A stretch of 64,000 nucleotides of DNA from positions 1 through 64,000 of the forward strand of contig CALBYK010000248.1 of the NCBI GenBank assembly GCA_937889855.1, written 5' to 3'. Source of the DNA: an uncultured Prevotella sp. (GTDB lineage Bacteria > Bacteroidota > Bacteroidia > Bacteroidales > Bacteroidaceae). This document shows, piece by piece, positions 17,182 to 25,453 of this stretch. Each line of letters begins with the position of its first letter. The first letter of the stretch is position 1. The notes beneath the pieces are model-generated. The model searched no databases. It was not told the origin of the DNA and was given only the letters and a program-made list of their open reading frames with translations. The translations under genes were made by a program, and so were the position numbers.

Positions 17182-17607
17182 TCACTTTTGCATCTCCTTG
17201 AGCATGGCCAGCGCCTTGTTCTCGGCAGCCTCCATTATCTCGCGTTCGCCCGGTCCCTTGTCGTTGATGCCGCAGAGGTGCAGTATGCCGTGTATGATGA
17301 CACGGTGGAGCTCGTCGTCATACTCCTTGCCAAATTGCTCGGCGTTGGTCCGCACGGTGTCAAGCGAGATGACGATGTCGCCGCTCACGATTCCCGGCTC
17401 GTCGTAGTCGAAGGTGATGACGTCCGTGTAGTAGTCGTGTCCGAGATACTCGTTGTTTACCTCAAGAATCTTCTCGTCGTCAACGAACATGTATCCAATC
17501 TCGCCCACTTTGTAACCATAGGATGCGGCAACGGCACGTATCCATGCTGTTGTGTCGCGCTTTTTAATTTTCGGCATTCTCACGCCGTCTACATTGTATG
17601 TAATCAT
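17182..17607 (-). CDS. ybeY: rRNA maturation endoribonuclease YbeY
   Basis: A 141-residue protein of normal length with the YbeY core YTDVITFDYDEPG and GDIVISLD, and the zinc motif HGILHLCGIND. The canonical motif HGxLHLxGYDH supplies three histidines; here His106 and His110 are kept but the third position is Asp116, followed by Lys-Gly-Pro-Gly. Asp can replace His as a zinc ligand. The family matures 16S rRNA 3' ends and takes part in ribosome quality control. It overlaps coaD by 4 bases (ATGA), indicating coupled translation. Confidence 0.93.
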   Translation of the reverse strand: MITYNVDGVRMPKIKKRDTTAWIRAVAASYGYKVGEIGYMFVDDEKILEVNNEYLGHDYYTDVITFDYDEPGIVSGDIVISLDTVRTNAEQFGKEYDDELHRVIIHGILHLCGINDKGPGEREIMEAAENKALAMLKEMQK

Positions 17608-18059
17608 ATTTTCAGTTTTTCGGGAATAAAATCATCGCAGTCGCGTCCGAAATGTTTCAGCTCGCGCACCACCGTCGACGACACGCTTTCCATGCCAGGC
17701 AAGGCATAGAAGAGAACGGTCTCTATTCCGGTGAGACGGCGGTTGATGTCGGCTTGCTCGCGCTCAAACTCGAAGTCCTTGACCGAGCGCACGCCCTTCA
17801 CTATGAAGGAGGCTCCCACACGGCGGGCAAAGTCGACAGTAAGGTCGCTATATTGTTCAACGTTGACGCGCGGCTCGTCAGCATACAGCCTCCTTATCGC
17901 CTCAACCCTCTCCTTCGGGGCAAGCATGTAGCGCTTGCTCTCGTTCACGCCCACCCCGATGACAAGGCGGTCGAAAAGCTTGAGGGCGCGGCTCACAATG
18001 GAGTCGTGGCCTATGGTGAACGGGTCGAATGACCCTACGAATATTCCGGTTCTTTGCAT
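17604..18059 (-). CDS. coaD: Phosphopantetheine adenylyltransferase
   Basis: A 151-residue nucleotidyltransferase with GSFDPFTIGH at 9-18 (ATP-binding HxGH motif), the KGVRSVKDFEFE segment and a C-terminal SSTVVREL loop. It transfers AMP from ATP to 4'-phosphopantetheine, the penultimate step of coenzyme A synthesis. It is the first gene of a coaD-ybeY pair and is preceded by a promoter -7 element at 18088-18095. Confidence 0.96.
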   Translation of the reverse strand: MQRTGIFVGSFDPFTIGHDSIVSRALKLFDRLVIGVGVNESKRYMLAPKERVEAIRRLYADEPRVNVEQYSDLTVDFARRVGASFIVKGVRSVKDFEFEREQADINRRLTGIETVLFYALPGMESVSSTVVRELKHFGRDCDDFIPEKLKI

Positions 18060-18087
18060 TGCTTGTCGATGTGTTGTTTCGTATATG

Positions 18088-18095
18088 CAAAATTA
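18088..18095 (-). promoter_or_regulatory. Promoter -7 element of coaD-ybeY
   Basis: TAATTTTG on the minus strand, 29 bases from the coaD start codon. No good -33 element was found. Confidence 0.45.
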
Positions 18096-18105
18096 CTATT
18101 TTTTA

Positions 18106-18138
18106 TTTGAATCTTCCGAATTATTGATGTACTTTTGC
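18106..18138 (+). promoter_or_regulatory. Promoter of the SpmAB-like gene
   Basis: TTTG at 18106-18109, a 21-base spacer and TACTTTTG at 18131-18138. The start codon is 37 bases downstream of the -7 element. Confidence 0.65.
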
Positions 18139-18175
18139 AGAGCAAAAGCAATTAAAAATAACACATTAATATAGT

Positions 18176-19405
18176 ATGGTACTCAACTACATATGGGTCG
18201 CTTTCTTTCTTATAGCCTTCTGCATAGCCGTAGTGCGGCTTGTATTCATGGGCGACACGGATGTATTCCCGGCAATAATCAACTCCACATTTGACACGTC
18301 AAAGACGGCCTTCGAGATATCGCTCGGTCTGACGGGCGTGCTCTCTCTGTGGCTCGGCATAATGAAGATAGGCGAGAAGGGTGGTGTGGTAAACGCCCTG
18401 GCGCGTGTATTGTCCCCCGTCTTTACGCGTCTGTTTCCCGACATTCCCAAGGGCCATCCCGTAACGGGCAGCATCTTCATGAACGTTGCCGCCAACATGC
18501 TCGGCCTTGACAACGCCGCCACGCCGCTCGGCCTGCGCGCCATGGAGCAGCTCCAGCAACTCAATCCCAAGAAAGACACGGCAACAAACCCGATGATAAT
18601 GTTTCTCGTTCTCAACACCTCTGGCCTGACTCTCATACCGGTATCCATAATGGTGTACCGCGCCCAGATGGGTGCCGCGCAGCCCACCGACATCTTCGTG
18701 CCGATACTCCTCGCCACGTTCTTCTCCACCCTTGCCGGCATCATCATCACATCGCTCTACCAGCGCATAAACCTCCTCAACCGTACCATGCTTCTTACGC
18801 TTGGCGGCATGTCGGCGGTGATAGCCGCCATCATATGGGGCTTCTCCCGGATGGACAAGGCTCAGATGAACGTCGTGAGCACGTCGGTTGCCAACATCCT
18901 GCTGATGCTCATCATCATTGTCTTCATCGTTGCCGGGCTGAGGAAGAAGGTGAATGTGTATGACGCGTTCATCGAGGGCGCAAAGGAGGGCTTTTCCACT
19001 GCTGTGCGCATCATACCTTATCTTGTCGCGATACTCGTGGGTATTGGTGTGTTCCGCGCTTCGGGAGCTATGGATATGCTCATCGACGGCATCAAGTGGA
19101 CTGTCGGCTCGCTTGGCGGCAACACCGACTTTGTCGGCGCGTTGCCCACGGCTCTGATGAAGCCTCTCTCGGGCAGCGGGGCAAGGGGCATGATGGTTGA
19201 CGCCATGACCACCTACGGAGCCGACTCGTTCGTGGGCCGCCTCTCGTGCGTGTTCCAAGGCTCCACCGACACCACGTTCTACATACTCGCTGTCTACTTC
19301 GGTTCCGTGGGCGTGCGGTACACGCGTCACGCTGTGGCATGCGGACTGCTCGCCGACCTGGCGGGAGTCGTGGCGGCAATAGCAATATGTTACATGTTTT
19401 TTTAA
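18176..19405 (+). CDS. SpmA-SpmB fusion (nucleoside recognition domain membrane protein)
   Basis: A 409-residue integral membrane protein with about nine to ten hydrophobic helices. The first half resembles spore maturation protein A (FMNVAANMLGLDNAATPLG), and the second half SpmB (PLSGSGARGMMVD, CVFQGSTDTTFYILA). In non-sporulating Bacteroidota the two are fused, as here. The family carries the Gate/nucleoside recognition fold and its transport substrate is not established. The flippase gene starts 6 bases after its stop, so the two are probably cotranscribed from 18106. Confidence 0.88.
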   Translation: MVLNYIWVAFFLIAFCIAVVRLVFMGDTDVFPAIINSTFDTSKTAFEISLGLTGVLSLWLGIMKIGEKGGVVNALARVLSPVFTRLFPDIPKGHPVTGSIFMNVAANMLGLDNAATPLGLRAMEQLQQLNPKKDTATNPMIMFLVLNTSGLTLIPVSIMVYRAQMGAAQPTDIFVPILLATFFSTLAGIIITSLYQRINLLNRTMLLTLGGMSAVIAAIIWGFSRMDKAQMNVVSTSVANILLMLIIIVFIVAGLRKKVNVYDAFIEGAKEGFSTAVRIIPYLVAILVGIGVFRASGAMDMLIDGIKWTVGSLGGNTDFVGALPTALMKPLSGSGARGMMVDAMTTYGADSFVGRLSCVFQGSTDTTFYILAVYFGSVGVRYTRHAVACGLLADLAGVVAAIAICYMFF

Positions 19406-19411
19406 GAATAT

Positions 19412-20899
19412 ATGGCAAATCTGAAAAGTTTGGCAAAAGACACTGCCATCTACGGTCTGAGCAGTATAGCCGGCCGTTTCATCAACTACCTGCTCGTGCC
19501 CATACAGACCACGGCGTTCGCCGCGAGCGGCGGACAGTATGGCGTAGTGACCAACATTTACGCCTATACGGCGCTGCTTCTCGTAATCCTTACATACGGC
19601 ATGGAGACTACCTTCTTCCGCTATGTCAACAAGACGGAGGAGAACCCGCAGACGGTCTATTCAACCGTGCTCATCAGCGTAGGCTCGACGGCGGCGCTGT
19701 TCGTGGCGCTCGTGTTCGCGTTCCTGCCGCAGATAGCGACGTTCATGAAGTATCCCGACCATGAGTCGTGGGTGGCTGTGATGTTCCTCTGCGTGGCGAT
19801 AGACGCCTTCAAGTGCATACCATTCGCTTATCTGCGCTACCAGAAGAAAGCGCTGAAGTTCGCCTGCCTGCAGCTGGTGAACATCATTCTCAACATCGTG
19901 CTCAACCTGCTCTACCTCATTGTGCTTCCGGCTCTGAGGCTTAACCCCTTCGGACTTTACGACGAGCACTTCACAGTTGACGTTGGCATGGTGTTCTACA
20001 TCAACCTCATATGCACCGCTGTCGTGCTGCTGTGCTTCTGGCGCGAGCTGACGGGATTCCGCTGGCGTTTCGACGTGAAACTGTGGAGGCGCATGCTGCG
20101 CTACGCCATGCCGCTGCTGGTGCTCGGCATTGCCGGAATATTGAACCAGACGCTCGACAAGATAATCTTCCCCTATCTATACGACGGAGCCGACGAGAAG
20201 ACACAGCTCGGCATCTACGGTGCCGCCACCAAGGTGGCGATGATTATGGCTATGATAACCCAGGCGTTCCGCTACGCCTACGAGCCGTTCGTCTTCGGCA
20301 AGGCGAAGGACAAGGACAACCGCGACACCTACGCCAAGGCTATGAAGTATTTTATCATCTTTACGCTTCTGGCGTTCCTCGTCGTCATTGCCTATCTCGA
20401 CGTGTTGCGCTTCATCATTCCTAACAAAAGCTATTGGCCCGGTCTGCGCGTCGTGCCTATCGTGATGGCAGCCGAGATAATGATGGGTATATACTTCAAC
20501 CTCTCGTTCTGGTACAAGCTCATCGACAAGACCATCTACGGCGCGTGGTTCTCTGCCGCCGGATGTCTGGTGCTCGTTCTGGTGAACGTGCTGTTCGTGC
20601 CTAAGTTCAGCTACATGGCTTGCGCGTGGGGCGGCGTGGCTGGCTACGGCACGGCAATGGTGCTGTCGTACATCATCGGACAGAAGAAATATCCTATCGA
20701 CTATCCGCTGAAGTCCATCTTCGTGTATGTGGCGATAGTCGCCGTATTCTACGTGCTGATGAACCTCGCCAACGAGCATCTGTCCAAGCTCTGGGCTTTG
20801 GCTGCCAATACGGTGCTGGTGATAGCTTTCATAGGACATATCGTATACCACGACCTGCCGCTCAAAGGACTGCCCGTAGTGGGCAAATACTTCCGGTAG
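19412..20899 (+). CDS. Polysaccharide/lipid-linked oligosaccharide flippase (MATE-like MOP superfamily)
   Basis: A 495-residue protein with 12 to 14 predicted membrane segments, an N-terminal amphipathic start (LAKDTAIYGLSSIAGRFINY) and the overall pattern of Wzx/MurJ-like exporters. It should move a lipid-linked glycan across the inner membrane; which glycan is unknown. It follows the SpmAB-like gene by only 6 bases. No glycosyltransferase genes surround it, so it may serve a general envelope pathway rather than a local O-antigen or capsule cluster. Confidence 0.85.
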   Translation: MANLKSLAKDTAIYGLSSIAGRFINYLLVPIQTTAFAASGGQYGVVTNIYAYTALLLVILTYGMETTFFRYVNKTEENPQTVYSTVLISVGSTAALFVALVFAFLPQIATFMKYPDHESWVAVMFLCVAIDAFKCIPFAYLRYQKKALKFACLQLVNIILNIVLNLLYLIVLPALRLNPFGLYDEHFTVDVGMVFYINLICTAVVLLCFWRELTGFRWRFDVKLWRRMLRYAMPLLVLGIAGILNQTLDKIIFPYLYDGADEKTQLGIYGAATKVAMIMAMITQAFRYAYEPFVFGKAKDKDNRDTYAKAMKYFIIFTLLAFLVVIAYLDVLRFIIPNKSYWPGLRVVPIVMAAEIMMGIYFNLSFWYKLIDKTIYGAWFSAAGCLVLVLVNVLFVPKFSYMACAWGGVAGYGTAMVLSYIIGQKKYPIDYPLKSIFVYVAIVAVFYVLMNLANEHLSKLWALAANTVLVIAFIGHIVYHDLPLKGLPVVGKYFR

Positions 20900-20901
20900 G
20901 T

Positions 20902-21000
20902 GTAGGAGGTACGGTCTCCGAGCCGTACCACAGAGCATACAGACAATATTATATATCGTGATTTATATAGCGTGGTACGGTTCGGAGACCGTACCTCCTA
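20902..21000. repeat. Inverted pair of GTAGGAGG-type hairpins, copy c
   Basis: Left arm 20903-20931 and right arm 20972-21000 are reverse complements over 29 bases with a single G.T-type mismatch, separated by 40 AT-rich bases. Each arm is itself a small hairpin (GGTACGG/CCGTACC). The pair lies 2 bases after the flippase stop codon and just before the S46 peptidase gene, so it may also act in termination. Confidence 0.75.
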
Positions 21001-21025
21001 AGAAAAGACCAACAACAATAAGAAT

Positions 21026-23140
21026 ATGAAAAAGAAAAACCTATTCCTCGCGGCTACGCTGATGCTTTCGTCAGCCGCCGCTCATGCCGACGAAGGCATG
21101 TGGACGCTCTACAACCTGCCTCAGGCGGTGTATGAACAGATGAAGAGCTACGGTTTCTCGGCTCCATACGAGAAACTCTACCAGGCAGACGATGCCATTA
21201 TGAAATCAGTAGTGAACTTCTCGGGCTATTGCTCCGGTGTCGTGGTGTCGCCCGACGGACTCGTGCTCACCAACCACCACTGTGGTTTTGAGGCCATCCG
21301 CTCCCATTCCACCGTTGAGCACGACTATATGCTCAATGGCTTCTACGCCAAGACCTATGCCGACGAGCTGCCCAACAAGGACATGTTCGTCAGCTTCATG
21401 GTGGAGCAGAAGGACATCACTCCCGAGCTGGAGAAGCGCGGCTTCAAGGAGATGACGGGTGAGCAGCGCGCGAAGCTCCTCAACGAGGTGGAGAACGAGA
21501 TGATAAAGGAAGTGCACGCCAAGGACCCGTCGCTTGAACTCGAGATAAAGCCGTTCTACGAAGGCAACAAGTATTTCGCCACAACCTACCGCACGTTCAA
21601 CGACCTGCGCCTCGTGTTCACCATCCCGAAGTCGATGGGCAAGTTTGGCGGCGAGACCGACAACTGGATGTGGCCGCGCCAGACCTGCGACTACTCCGTG
21701 TTCCGCATCTATGCCGACCCGAAGACCAACGGTCCGGCTGCCTACTCGAAGGACAACGTGCCCTATCATCCGAAGCACTGGACCAAGGTGTCGATGGACG
21801 GCTACAAGCAGGGCGACTTCGCCATGACAATAGGCTATCCAGGCTCCACCGAGCGCTATCTGTCAAGCTACGGCATACGCGAGATGCGCGACGCCGAGAA
21901 CGCTCCACGCGCCCAGATACGCGGCGTGAAGCAGGACGTGATGATCAAGCACATGCGCGCCGACGAGGCTGTGCGCATCAAGTATGACTCGAAGTACGCG
22001 CAGAGTTCAAACTACTGGAAGAATTCGCTCGGTATGAACAAGTGCATCGACTCCGTGGGCATCATCCGCCAGAAGGCCGACTTTGAGGACCGCATCATGG
22101 AATACCAGAAGTGGACGGGCTACCTCAAGGGCAAGCTCGACTTCGACAAGATGGCGCGGCTCTACCAGAAGCGTTTCGACGTGGATAAGGAGAACACAGC
22201 ATGGCGCGAGTCGTTCCAGCGCACAAGCGAGTTCAACACACGTGCCATAACACTCGCCAACATGGTGAAGGGCAACACTACCAAGGGCAAGAAGACCTAC
22301 ACCTTCGACGACAACAGCGCCGAGTGGGACGAGGCTCTCGACAAGGACGTGCAGGCTACGCTCATCGACAACTTCCGCCAGTATCTCCCCGCCGACCGTC
22401 TGCCGGAGTTCTACAAGACCATAGAGAAGAAGTTCGGAGGCGACGCGCACAAGTATGTCGACTGGCTCTACTCTACATCTGTGCTGATGAAGTCGGGCAA
22501 GAAGATTACCCTCAGCGACAAGGCTCTAAAGAACGACCCGGGCTACCAGTATGGCAAACAGCTTATAGCCATCCGCGAGGCAGAACTGCCTGTATTTCGC
22601 GAGGTGGGCGACTCCATCAACGAGCAGGAGCGCTATCTCTGCGACGCCAAGGTGCGCTATGAGCAGGAACTGCCCCACTACAGCGACGCCAACTTCACCA
22701 TGCGCCTCTCCTACGGACAGGTGGGCGGCTATATGCTCGGCGGCGAGCCTTCGGGCTACTACACCGATGCTGCCTCCATCGTGCGCAAGATGGAGTCGGG
22801 CGAGAAAGGCACCATCGACTACCAGGCCGAGCCTGTGATGAAGCAGCTCCTCTCAGCCAACGATTTCGGCAAGTACACCGACAAGACCAGCGGCAAGATG
22901 CAACTCTGCTTCCTCACCAACAACGACATCACGGGCGGCAACTCCGGCTCGCCGATGTTCGACGGCAAGGGCAACCTCATCGGACTCGCCTTCGACGGCA
23001 ACTGGGACTCGCTCTCGAGCGACATCTGGTTTGACAAGAAGCTGGCGCGCTGCATCGGCGTCGACATCCGCTACGTCATCTATCTGATGGACAAGTGGGG
23101 ACACGCCGACCGCCTGCTCAAGGAAATGGGTGTAGAATAA
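21026..23140 (+). CDS. S46 family dipeptidyl peptidase (DPP7/DPP11 type)
   Basis: A 704-residue periplasmic serine peptidase of usual family length, with a signal peptide ending near residue 21 and mature start DEGMWTLYNLP. The catalytic set reads as His85 (NHHCGFEAI), Asp222 (TCDYSVFR, by analogy) and Ser640 (GGNSGSPMFDG). The residue 18 after the serine is Gly658 (FDGNWD); by family knowledge Gly here marks DPP7-like preference for hydrophobic P1, while Arg marks DPP11 acidic preference. These enzymes release dipeptides from imported oligopeptides, supporting amino-acid-based growth. The S41 peptidase gene follows after a hairpin. Confidence 0.95.
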   Translation: MKKKNLFLAATLMLSSAAAHADEGMWTLYNLPQAVYEQMKSYGFSAPYEKLYQADDAIMKSVVNFSGYCSGVVVSPDGLVLTNHHCGFEAIRSHSTVEHDYMLNGFYAKTYADELPNKDMFVSFMVEQKDITPELEKRGFKEMTGEQRAKLLNEVENEMIKEVHAKDPSLELEIKPFYEGNKYFATTYRTFNDLRLVFTIPKSMGKFGGETDNWMWPRQTCDYSVFRIYADPKTNGPAAYSKDNVPYHPKHWTKVSMDGYKQGDFAMTIGYPGSTERYLSSYGIREMRDAENAPRAQIRGVKQDVMIKHMRADEAVRIKYDSKYAQSSNYWKNSLGMNKCIDSVGIIRQKADFEDRIMEYQKWTGYLKGKLDFDKMARLYQKRFDVDKENTAWRESFQRTSEFNTRAITLANMVKGNTTKGKKTYTFDDNSAEWDEALDKDVQATLIDNFRQYLPADRLPEFYKTIEKKFGGDAHKYVDWLYSTSVLMKSGKKITLSDKALKNDPGYQYGKQLIAIREAELPVFREVGDSINEQERYLCDAKVRYEQELPHYSDANFTMRLSYGQVGGYMLGGEPSGYYTDAASIVRKMESGEKGTIDYQAEPVMKQLLSANDFGKYTDKTSGKMQLCFLTNNDITGGNSGSPMFDGKGNLIGLAFDGNWDSLSSDIWFDKKLARCIGVDIRYVIYLMDKWGHADRLLKEMGVE

Positions 23141-23143
23141 AAT

Positions 23144-23175
23144 TGGAGGTGTCGAGCTTCCGCTCGGCACCTCCA
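23144..23175 (+). repeat. GTAGGAGG-related hairpin, copy f
   Basis: A 14-bp stem TGGAGGTGTCGAGC/GCTCGGCACCTCCA (one G.U pair) with loop TTCC, placed between the S46 stop (23140) and the S41 start (23191). It has no T-tract, so it is more likely a REP-type element or mRNA-stabilising hairpin than a terminator. Confidence 0.6.
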
Positions 23176-23190
23176 TGATAACTATTACGT

Positions 23191-24861
23191 ATGAAAAAGA
23201 TTCTTTTCTTTATATTCTCGGTCTTGGCATCGCTCTCCGCGACCGCCCAGAACACGAGCGACCATAACTTCAGCGTGGCGAAGAACCTCGACATATTCAA
23301 CGCCATCTACCGCAACCTCGACCTCATGTATGTCGACACGCTCGACGCCGACAAGGCGGTGGGCACCGCCATACGCGCCATGCTCGGCTCGCTCGACCCC
23401 TACACCGAGTATTATCCCGAGGACAAGGCCGGCGAGTACAAGCAGATGCTCACGGGCAAGTATGCCGGCATAGGCTCCATCATCAGCTACAGCTTCACGC
23501 GCAAGCGCGTCGTCATCAACGAGCCTTACGAGGGCATGCCGGCAGCCGAGGCTGGACTGAAGAAGGGCGACATCATCCTCAGTATAGACGGCGAGTCGAT
23601 GGAGGGCAAGACCACGTCGTATGTCAGCGACCACCTGCGCGGCGATGCCGGCACGACAATGGTGCTCAAGATTGAGCGTCCGTCGACGGGCAAGAAGATG
23701 ACGCTCAAGGTGCAGCGGCGCGCCATACAGATGCCTTATCTTCCTTACTACGGACTCCAGGCCGACGGCATTGGCTACATCAACTACAACCAGTTTGTGG
23801 AAGGCAGCGCCAAGGACGTGCGGCGCGCCTTTCTCGACATGCGCGGCAAGGGCATGAACGGACTTGTGCTTGACTTGCGAGGCAACGGCGGTGGCTCTGT
23901 GTCGGAGGCGGTGCAGATACTCAACATGTTCCTGCCTAAGGGCAAGCAGCTGCTCGAGATGCGCGGCAAGGTGAAGAACTCTAACCAGAAATACTTCACC
24001 ACCGTGGAGCCTATCGACACCGTGATGCCCATCGTGGTGCTCGTCAACGACGGCACGGCAAGCGCGAGCGAGATAACGAGCGGAGCGCTGCAGGACTACG
24101 ACCGAGCCGTGATTCTCGGCACGCGCACCTATGGCAAGGGACTTGTGCAGGTGCCTAACGTGCCGCTGCCCTACAACGGCAAGCTCAAGCTCACTACTGC
24201 CAAGTACTACATCCCCTCGGGACGCTGCATCCAGGCACGGCGCTACAAGCACACCGACAACGGATATGTGGCACAGGAGGTGCCCGACTCGCTTACGCAT
24301 GAGTTCCGCACTGCCGCAGGACGCATCGTGCGCGATGGCGGTGGCATCAAGCCGGATGTAGAGGTGAAGCCCGACTCGCTGCCAAACATAGCCTTCTATC
24401 TCTCGCGTGTGGACACTACGGACATCTTGCTCAACTATGAGATTGACTATATCGCCAAGCATCCAACGGTGGCAAAGCCGTCGGAGTTTGAATTGTCTGA
24501 CGGTGAATATGAAGAGTTTAAGAAACTGGTGATAAAGAGCGGGTTTACATACGACCAGGTGAGCGAGAAGTATCTTAAGGACCTTGAGCAACTCGCGCGT
24601 TTCGAGGGCTACTACGATGACGCAAAGGACGAGTTTGAGGCTCTTTCCAAGAAACTCAAACACAACATCGCCAAGGACCTCGACTACCCGGTCAACAAGA
24701 AGAGCATAAAGGAATTGATTGCCTCCGACCTCATGTCGGCTTACTATTTTGAGAGGGGAACCATAGAAAATGGACTGCGGTCGGACAAGCAGATGACGGA
24801 GGCTGTGAGGCTCCTGAAGAATAAGGACGAGTATAGACGGCTGCTCAAACCGAATCTTTGA
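23191..24861 (+). CDS. S41 family C-terminal processing peptidase
   Basis: A 556-residue exported protease. The signal peptide ends before Gln20, a PDZ domain spans about 85-175 (GMPAAEAGLKKGDIILSIDG), and the S41 catalytic domain follows with LDLRGNGGG, the nucleophile region NDGTASASEIT (Ser291 or Ser293) and the general-base Lys316 in RTYGKGLVQ. Such proteases trim or degrade envelope proteins in the periplasm. The 150-residue C-terminal extension is helical and charged, as in Bacteroidota homologues. It is probably in the same operon as the S46 gene and ends before a strong palindromic terminator. Confidence 0.93.
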   Translation: MKKILFFIFSVLASLSATAQNTSDHNFSVAKNLDIFNAIYRNLDLMYVDTLDADKAVGTAIRAMLGSLDPYTEYYPEDKAGEYKQMLTGKYAGIGSIISYSFTRKRVVINEPYEGMPAAEAGLKKGDIILSIDGESMEGKTTSYVSDHLRGDAGTTMVLKIERPSTGKKMTLKVQRRAIQMPYLPYYGLQADGIGYINYNQFVEGSAKDVRRAFLDMRGKGMNGLVLDLRGNGGGSVSEAVQILNMFLPKGKQLLEMRGKVKNSNQKYFTTVEPIDTVMPIVVLVNDGTASASEITSGALQDYDRAVILGTRTYGKGLVQVPNVPLPYNGKLKLTTAKYYIPSGRCIQARRYKHTDNGYVAQEVPDSLTHEFRTAAGRIVRDGGGIKPDVEVKPDSLPNIAFYLSRVDTTDILLNYEIDYIAKHPTVAKPSEFELSDGEYEEFKKLVIKSGFTYDQVSEKYLKDLEQLARFEGYYDDAKDEFEALSKKLKHNIAKDLDYPVNKKSIKELIASDLMSAYYFERGTIENGLRSDKQMTEAVRLLKNKDEYRRLLKPNL

Positions 24862-24889
24862 GGCATTAGGGACATGCTTCTGATGAGAT

Positions 24890-24950
24890 ATACAAAAGAG
24901 ACTGAGCGAAGTGAAAATGTCATTTTCACTTCGCTCAGTCTCTTTTGTAT
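24890..24950. terminator. 61-bp perfect palindrome, bidirectional terminator
   Basis: Arms 24890-24919 and 24921-24950 are exact reverse complements around a single central T. The stem contains GAGACTGAGCGAAGTG and is flanked by ACAAAAG and CTTTTGT, giving T-rich ends on either strand. It lies 28 bases after the S41 stop codon. Confidence 0.85.
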
Positions 24951-24974
24951 TAAGTAGTTGTGCAAAATAATCAT

Positions 24975-25055
24975 TACCATACAATGGTAACATTGTTTCC
25001 AGGCTTCGGTAACATTGTTACCAGGGCTTTGTAATGCTATTACAAAGCCTTGGTA
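24975..25055. repeat. 22-bp-period TACC/GGTA array, copy 2
   Basis: Units at 24975-24989, 24997-25011, 25019-25033 and 25041-25055 are each 15 bp (for example TACCATACAATGGTA and TACAAAGCCTTGGTA), separated by 7-base spacers acattgt, acattgt and atgctat. Units 3 and 4 are inverted copies with one mismatch. It lies between the S41 terminator and the end of a convergent small membrane-protein gene. Confidence 0.9.
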
Positions 25056-25066
25056 AGTGGTGGCAA

Positions 25067-25429
25067 TCACAATACATGGAAGCTATCCATGAAATAGTAG
25101 AACACATAAACAACCACTATGCCGAATAATATCCTTGATGCCCCGACAAACGATTTTCTGTCACCAAGTCTGTAATTCTTGTATAGTATGAGCATACTTA
25201 CTATGGCTGCCAGCAATGCCGACACATTCGAAAGAATGCTCATTGACAAATGATTGCCTATTATGCTAAGAATCATTATCCAAAACAACAATGCTGTTAC
25301 CTCAAGCTCTATCCTCTGCAGCTTTATAGGCAATGTCAAATTCTCATATTCTTCTTTGTATATATTATAGCAGCTGGCTGCCGTAAAAATAGTACACAGA
25401 GTGACAACGATGTAAAACATGTAATCCAT
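25067..25429 (-). CDS. Small hypothetical membrane protein (island A)
   Basis: A 120-residue protein with four hydrophobic helices (about 3-21, 44-60, 64-82 and 98-116) and short charged loops such as NIYKEEYENLTLPIK. No family is recognised. It is the last of three minus-strand genes in an AT-rich island (25067-26711) and starts 24 bases after the stop of the lipoprotein gene. AT-rich codon use contrasts with the housekeeping genes on both sides, suggesting transfer. Its function is unknown; as a membrane partner of the lipoprotein it could be an accessory or protective protein, but that is a guess. Confidence 0.65.
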   Translation of the reverse strand: MDYMFYIVVTLCTIFTAASCYNIYKEEYENLTLPIKLQRIELEVTALLFWIMILSIIGNHLSMSILSNVSALLAAIVSMLILYKNYRLGDRKSFVGASRILFGIVVVYVFYYFMDSFHVL

Positions 25430-25453
25430 AACTTTAACTTTATTATTATATTA

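Noticed and set aside
23185..24993. 602-codon minus-strand frame opposite the S41 gene
   Set aside because: It is the antisense shadow of a GC-rich real gene; the plus strand has signal peptide, PDZ and S41 motifs, while the minus frame has Leu/His/Arg-rich filler and no motif.
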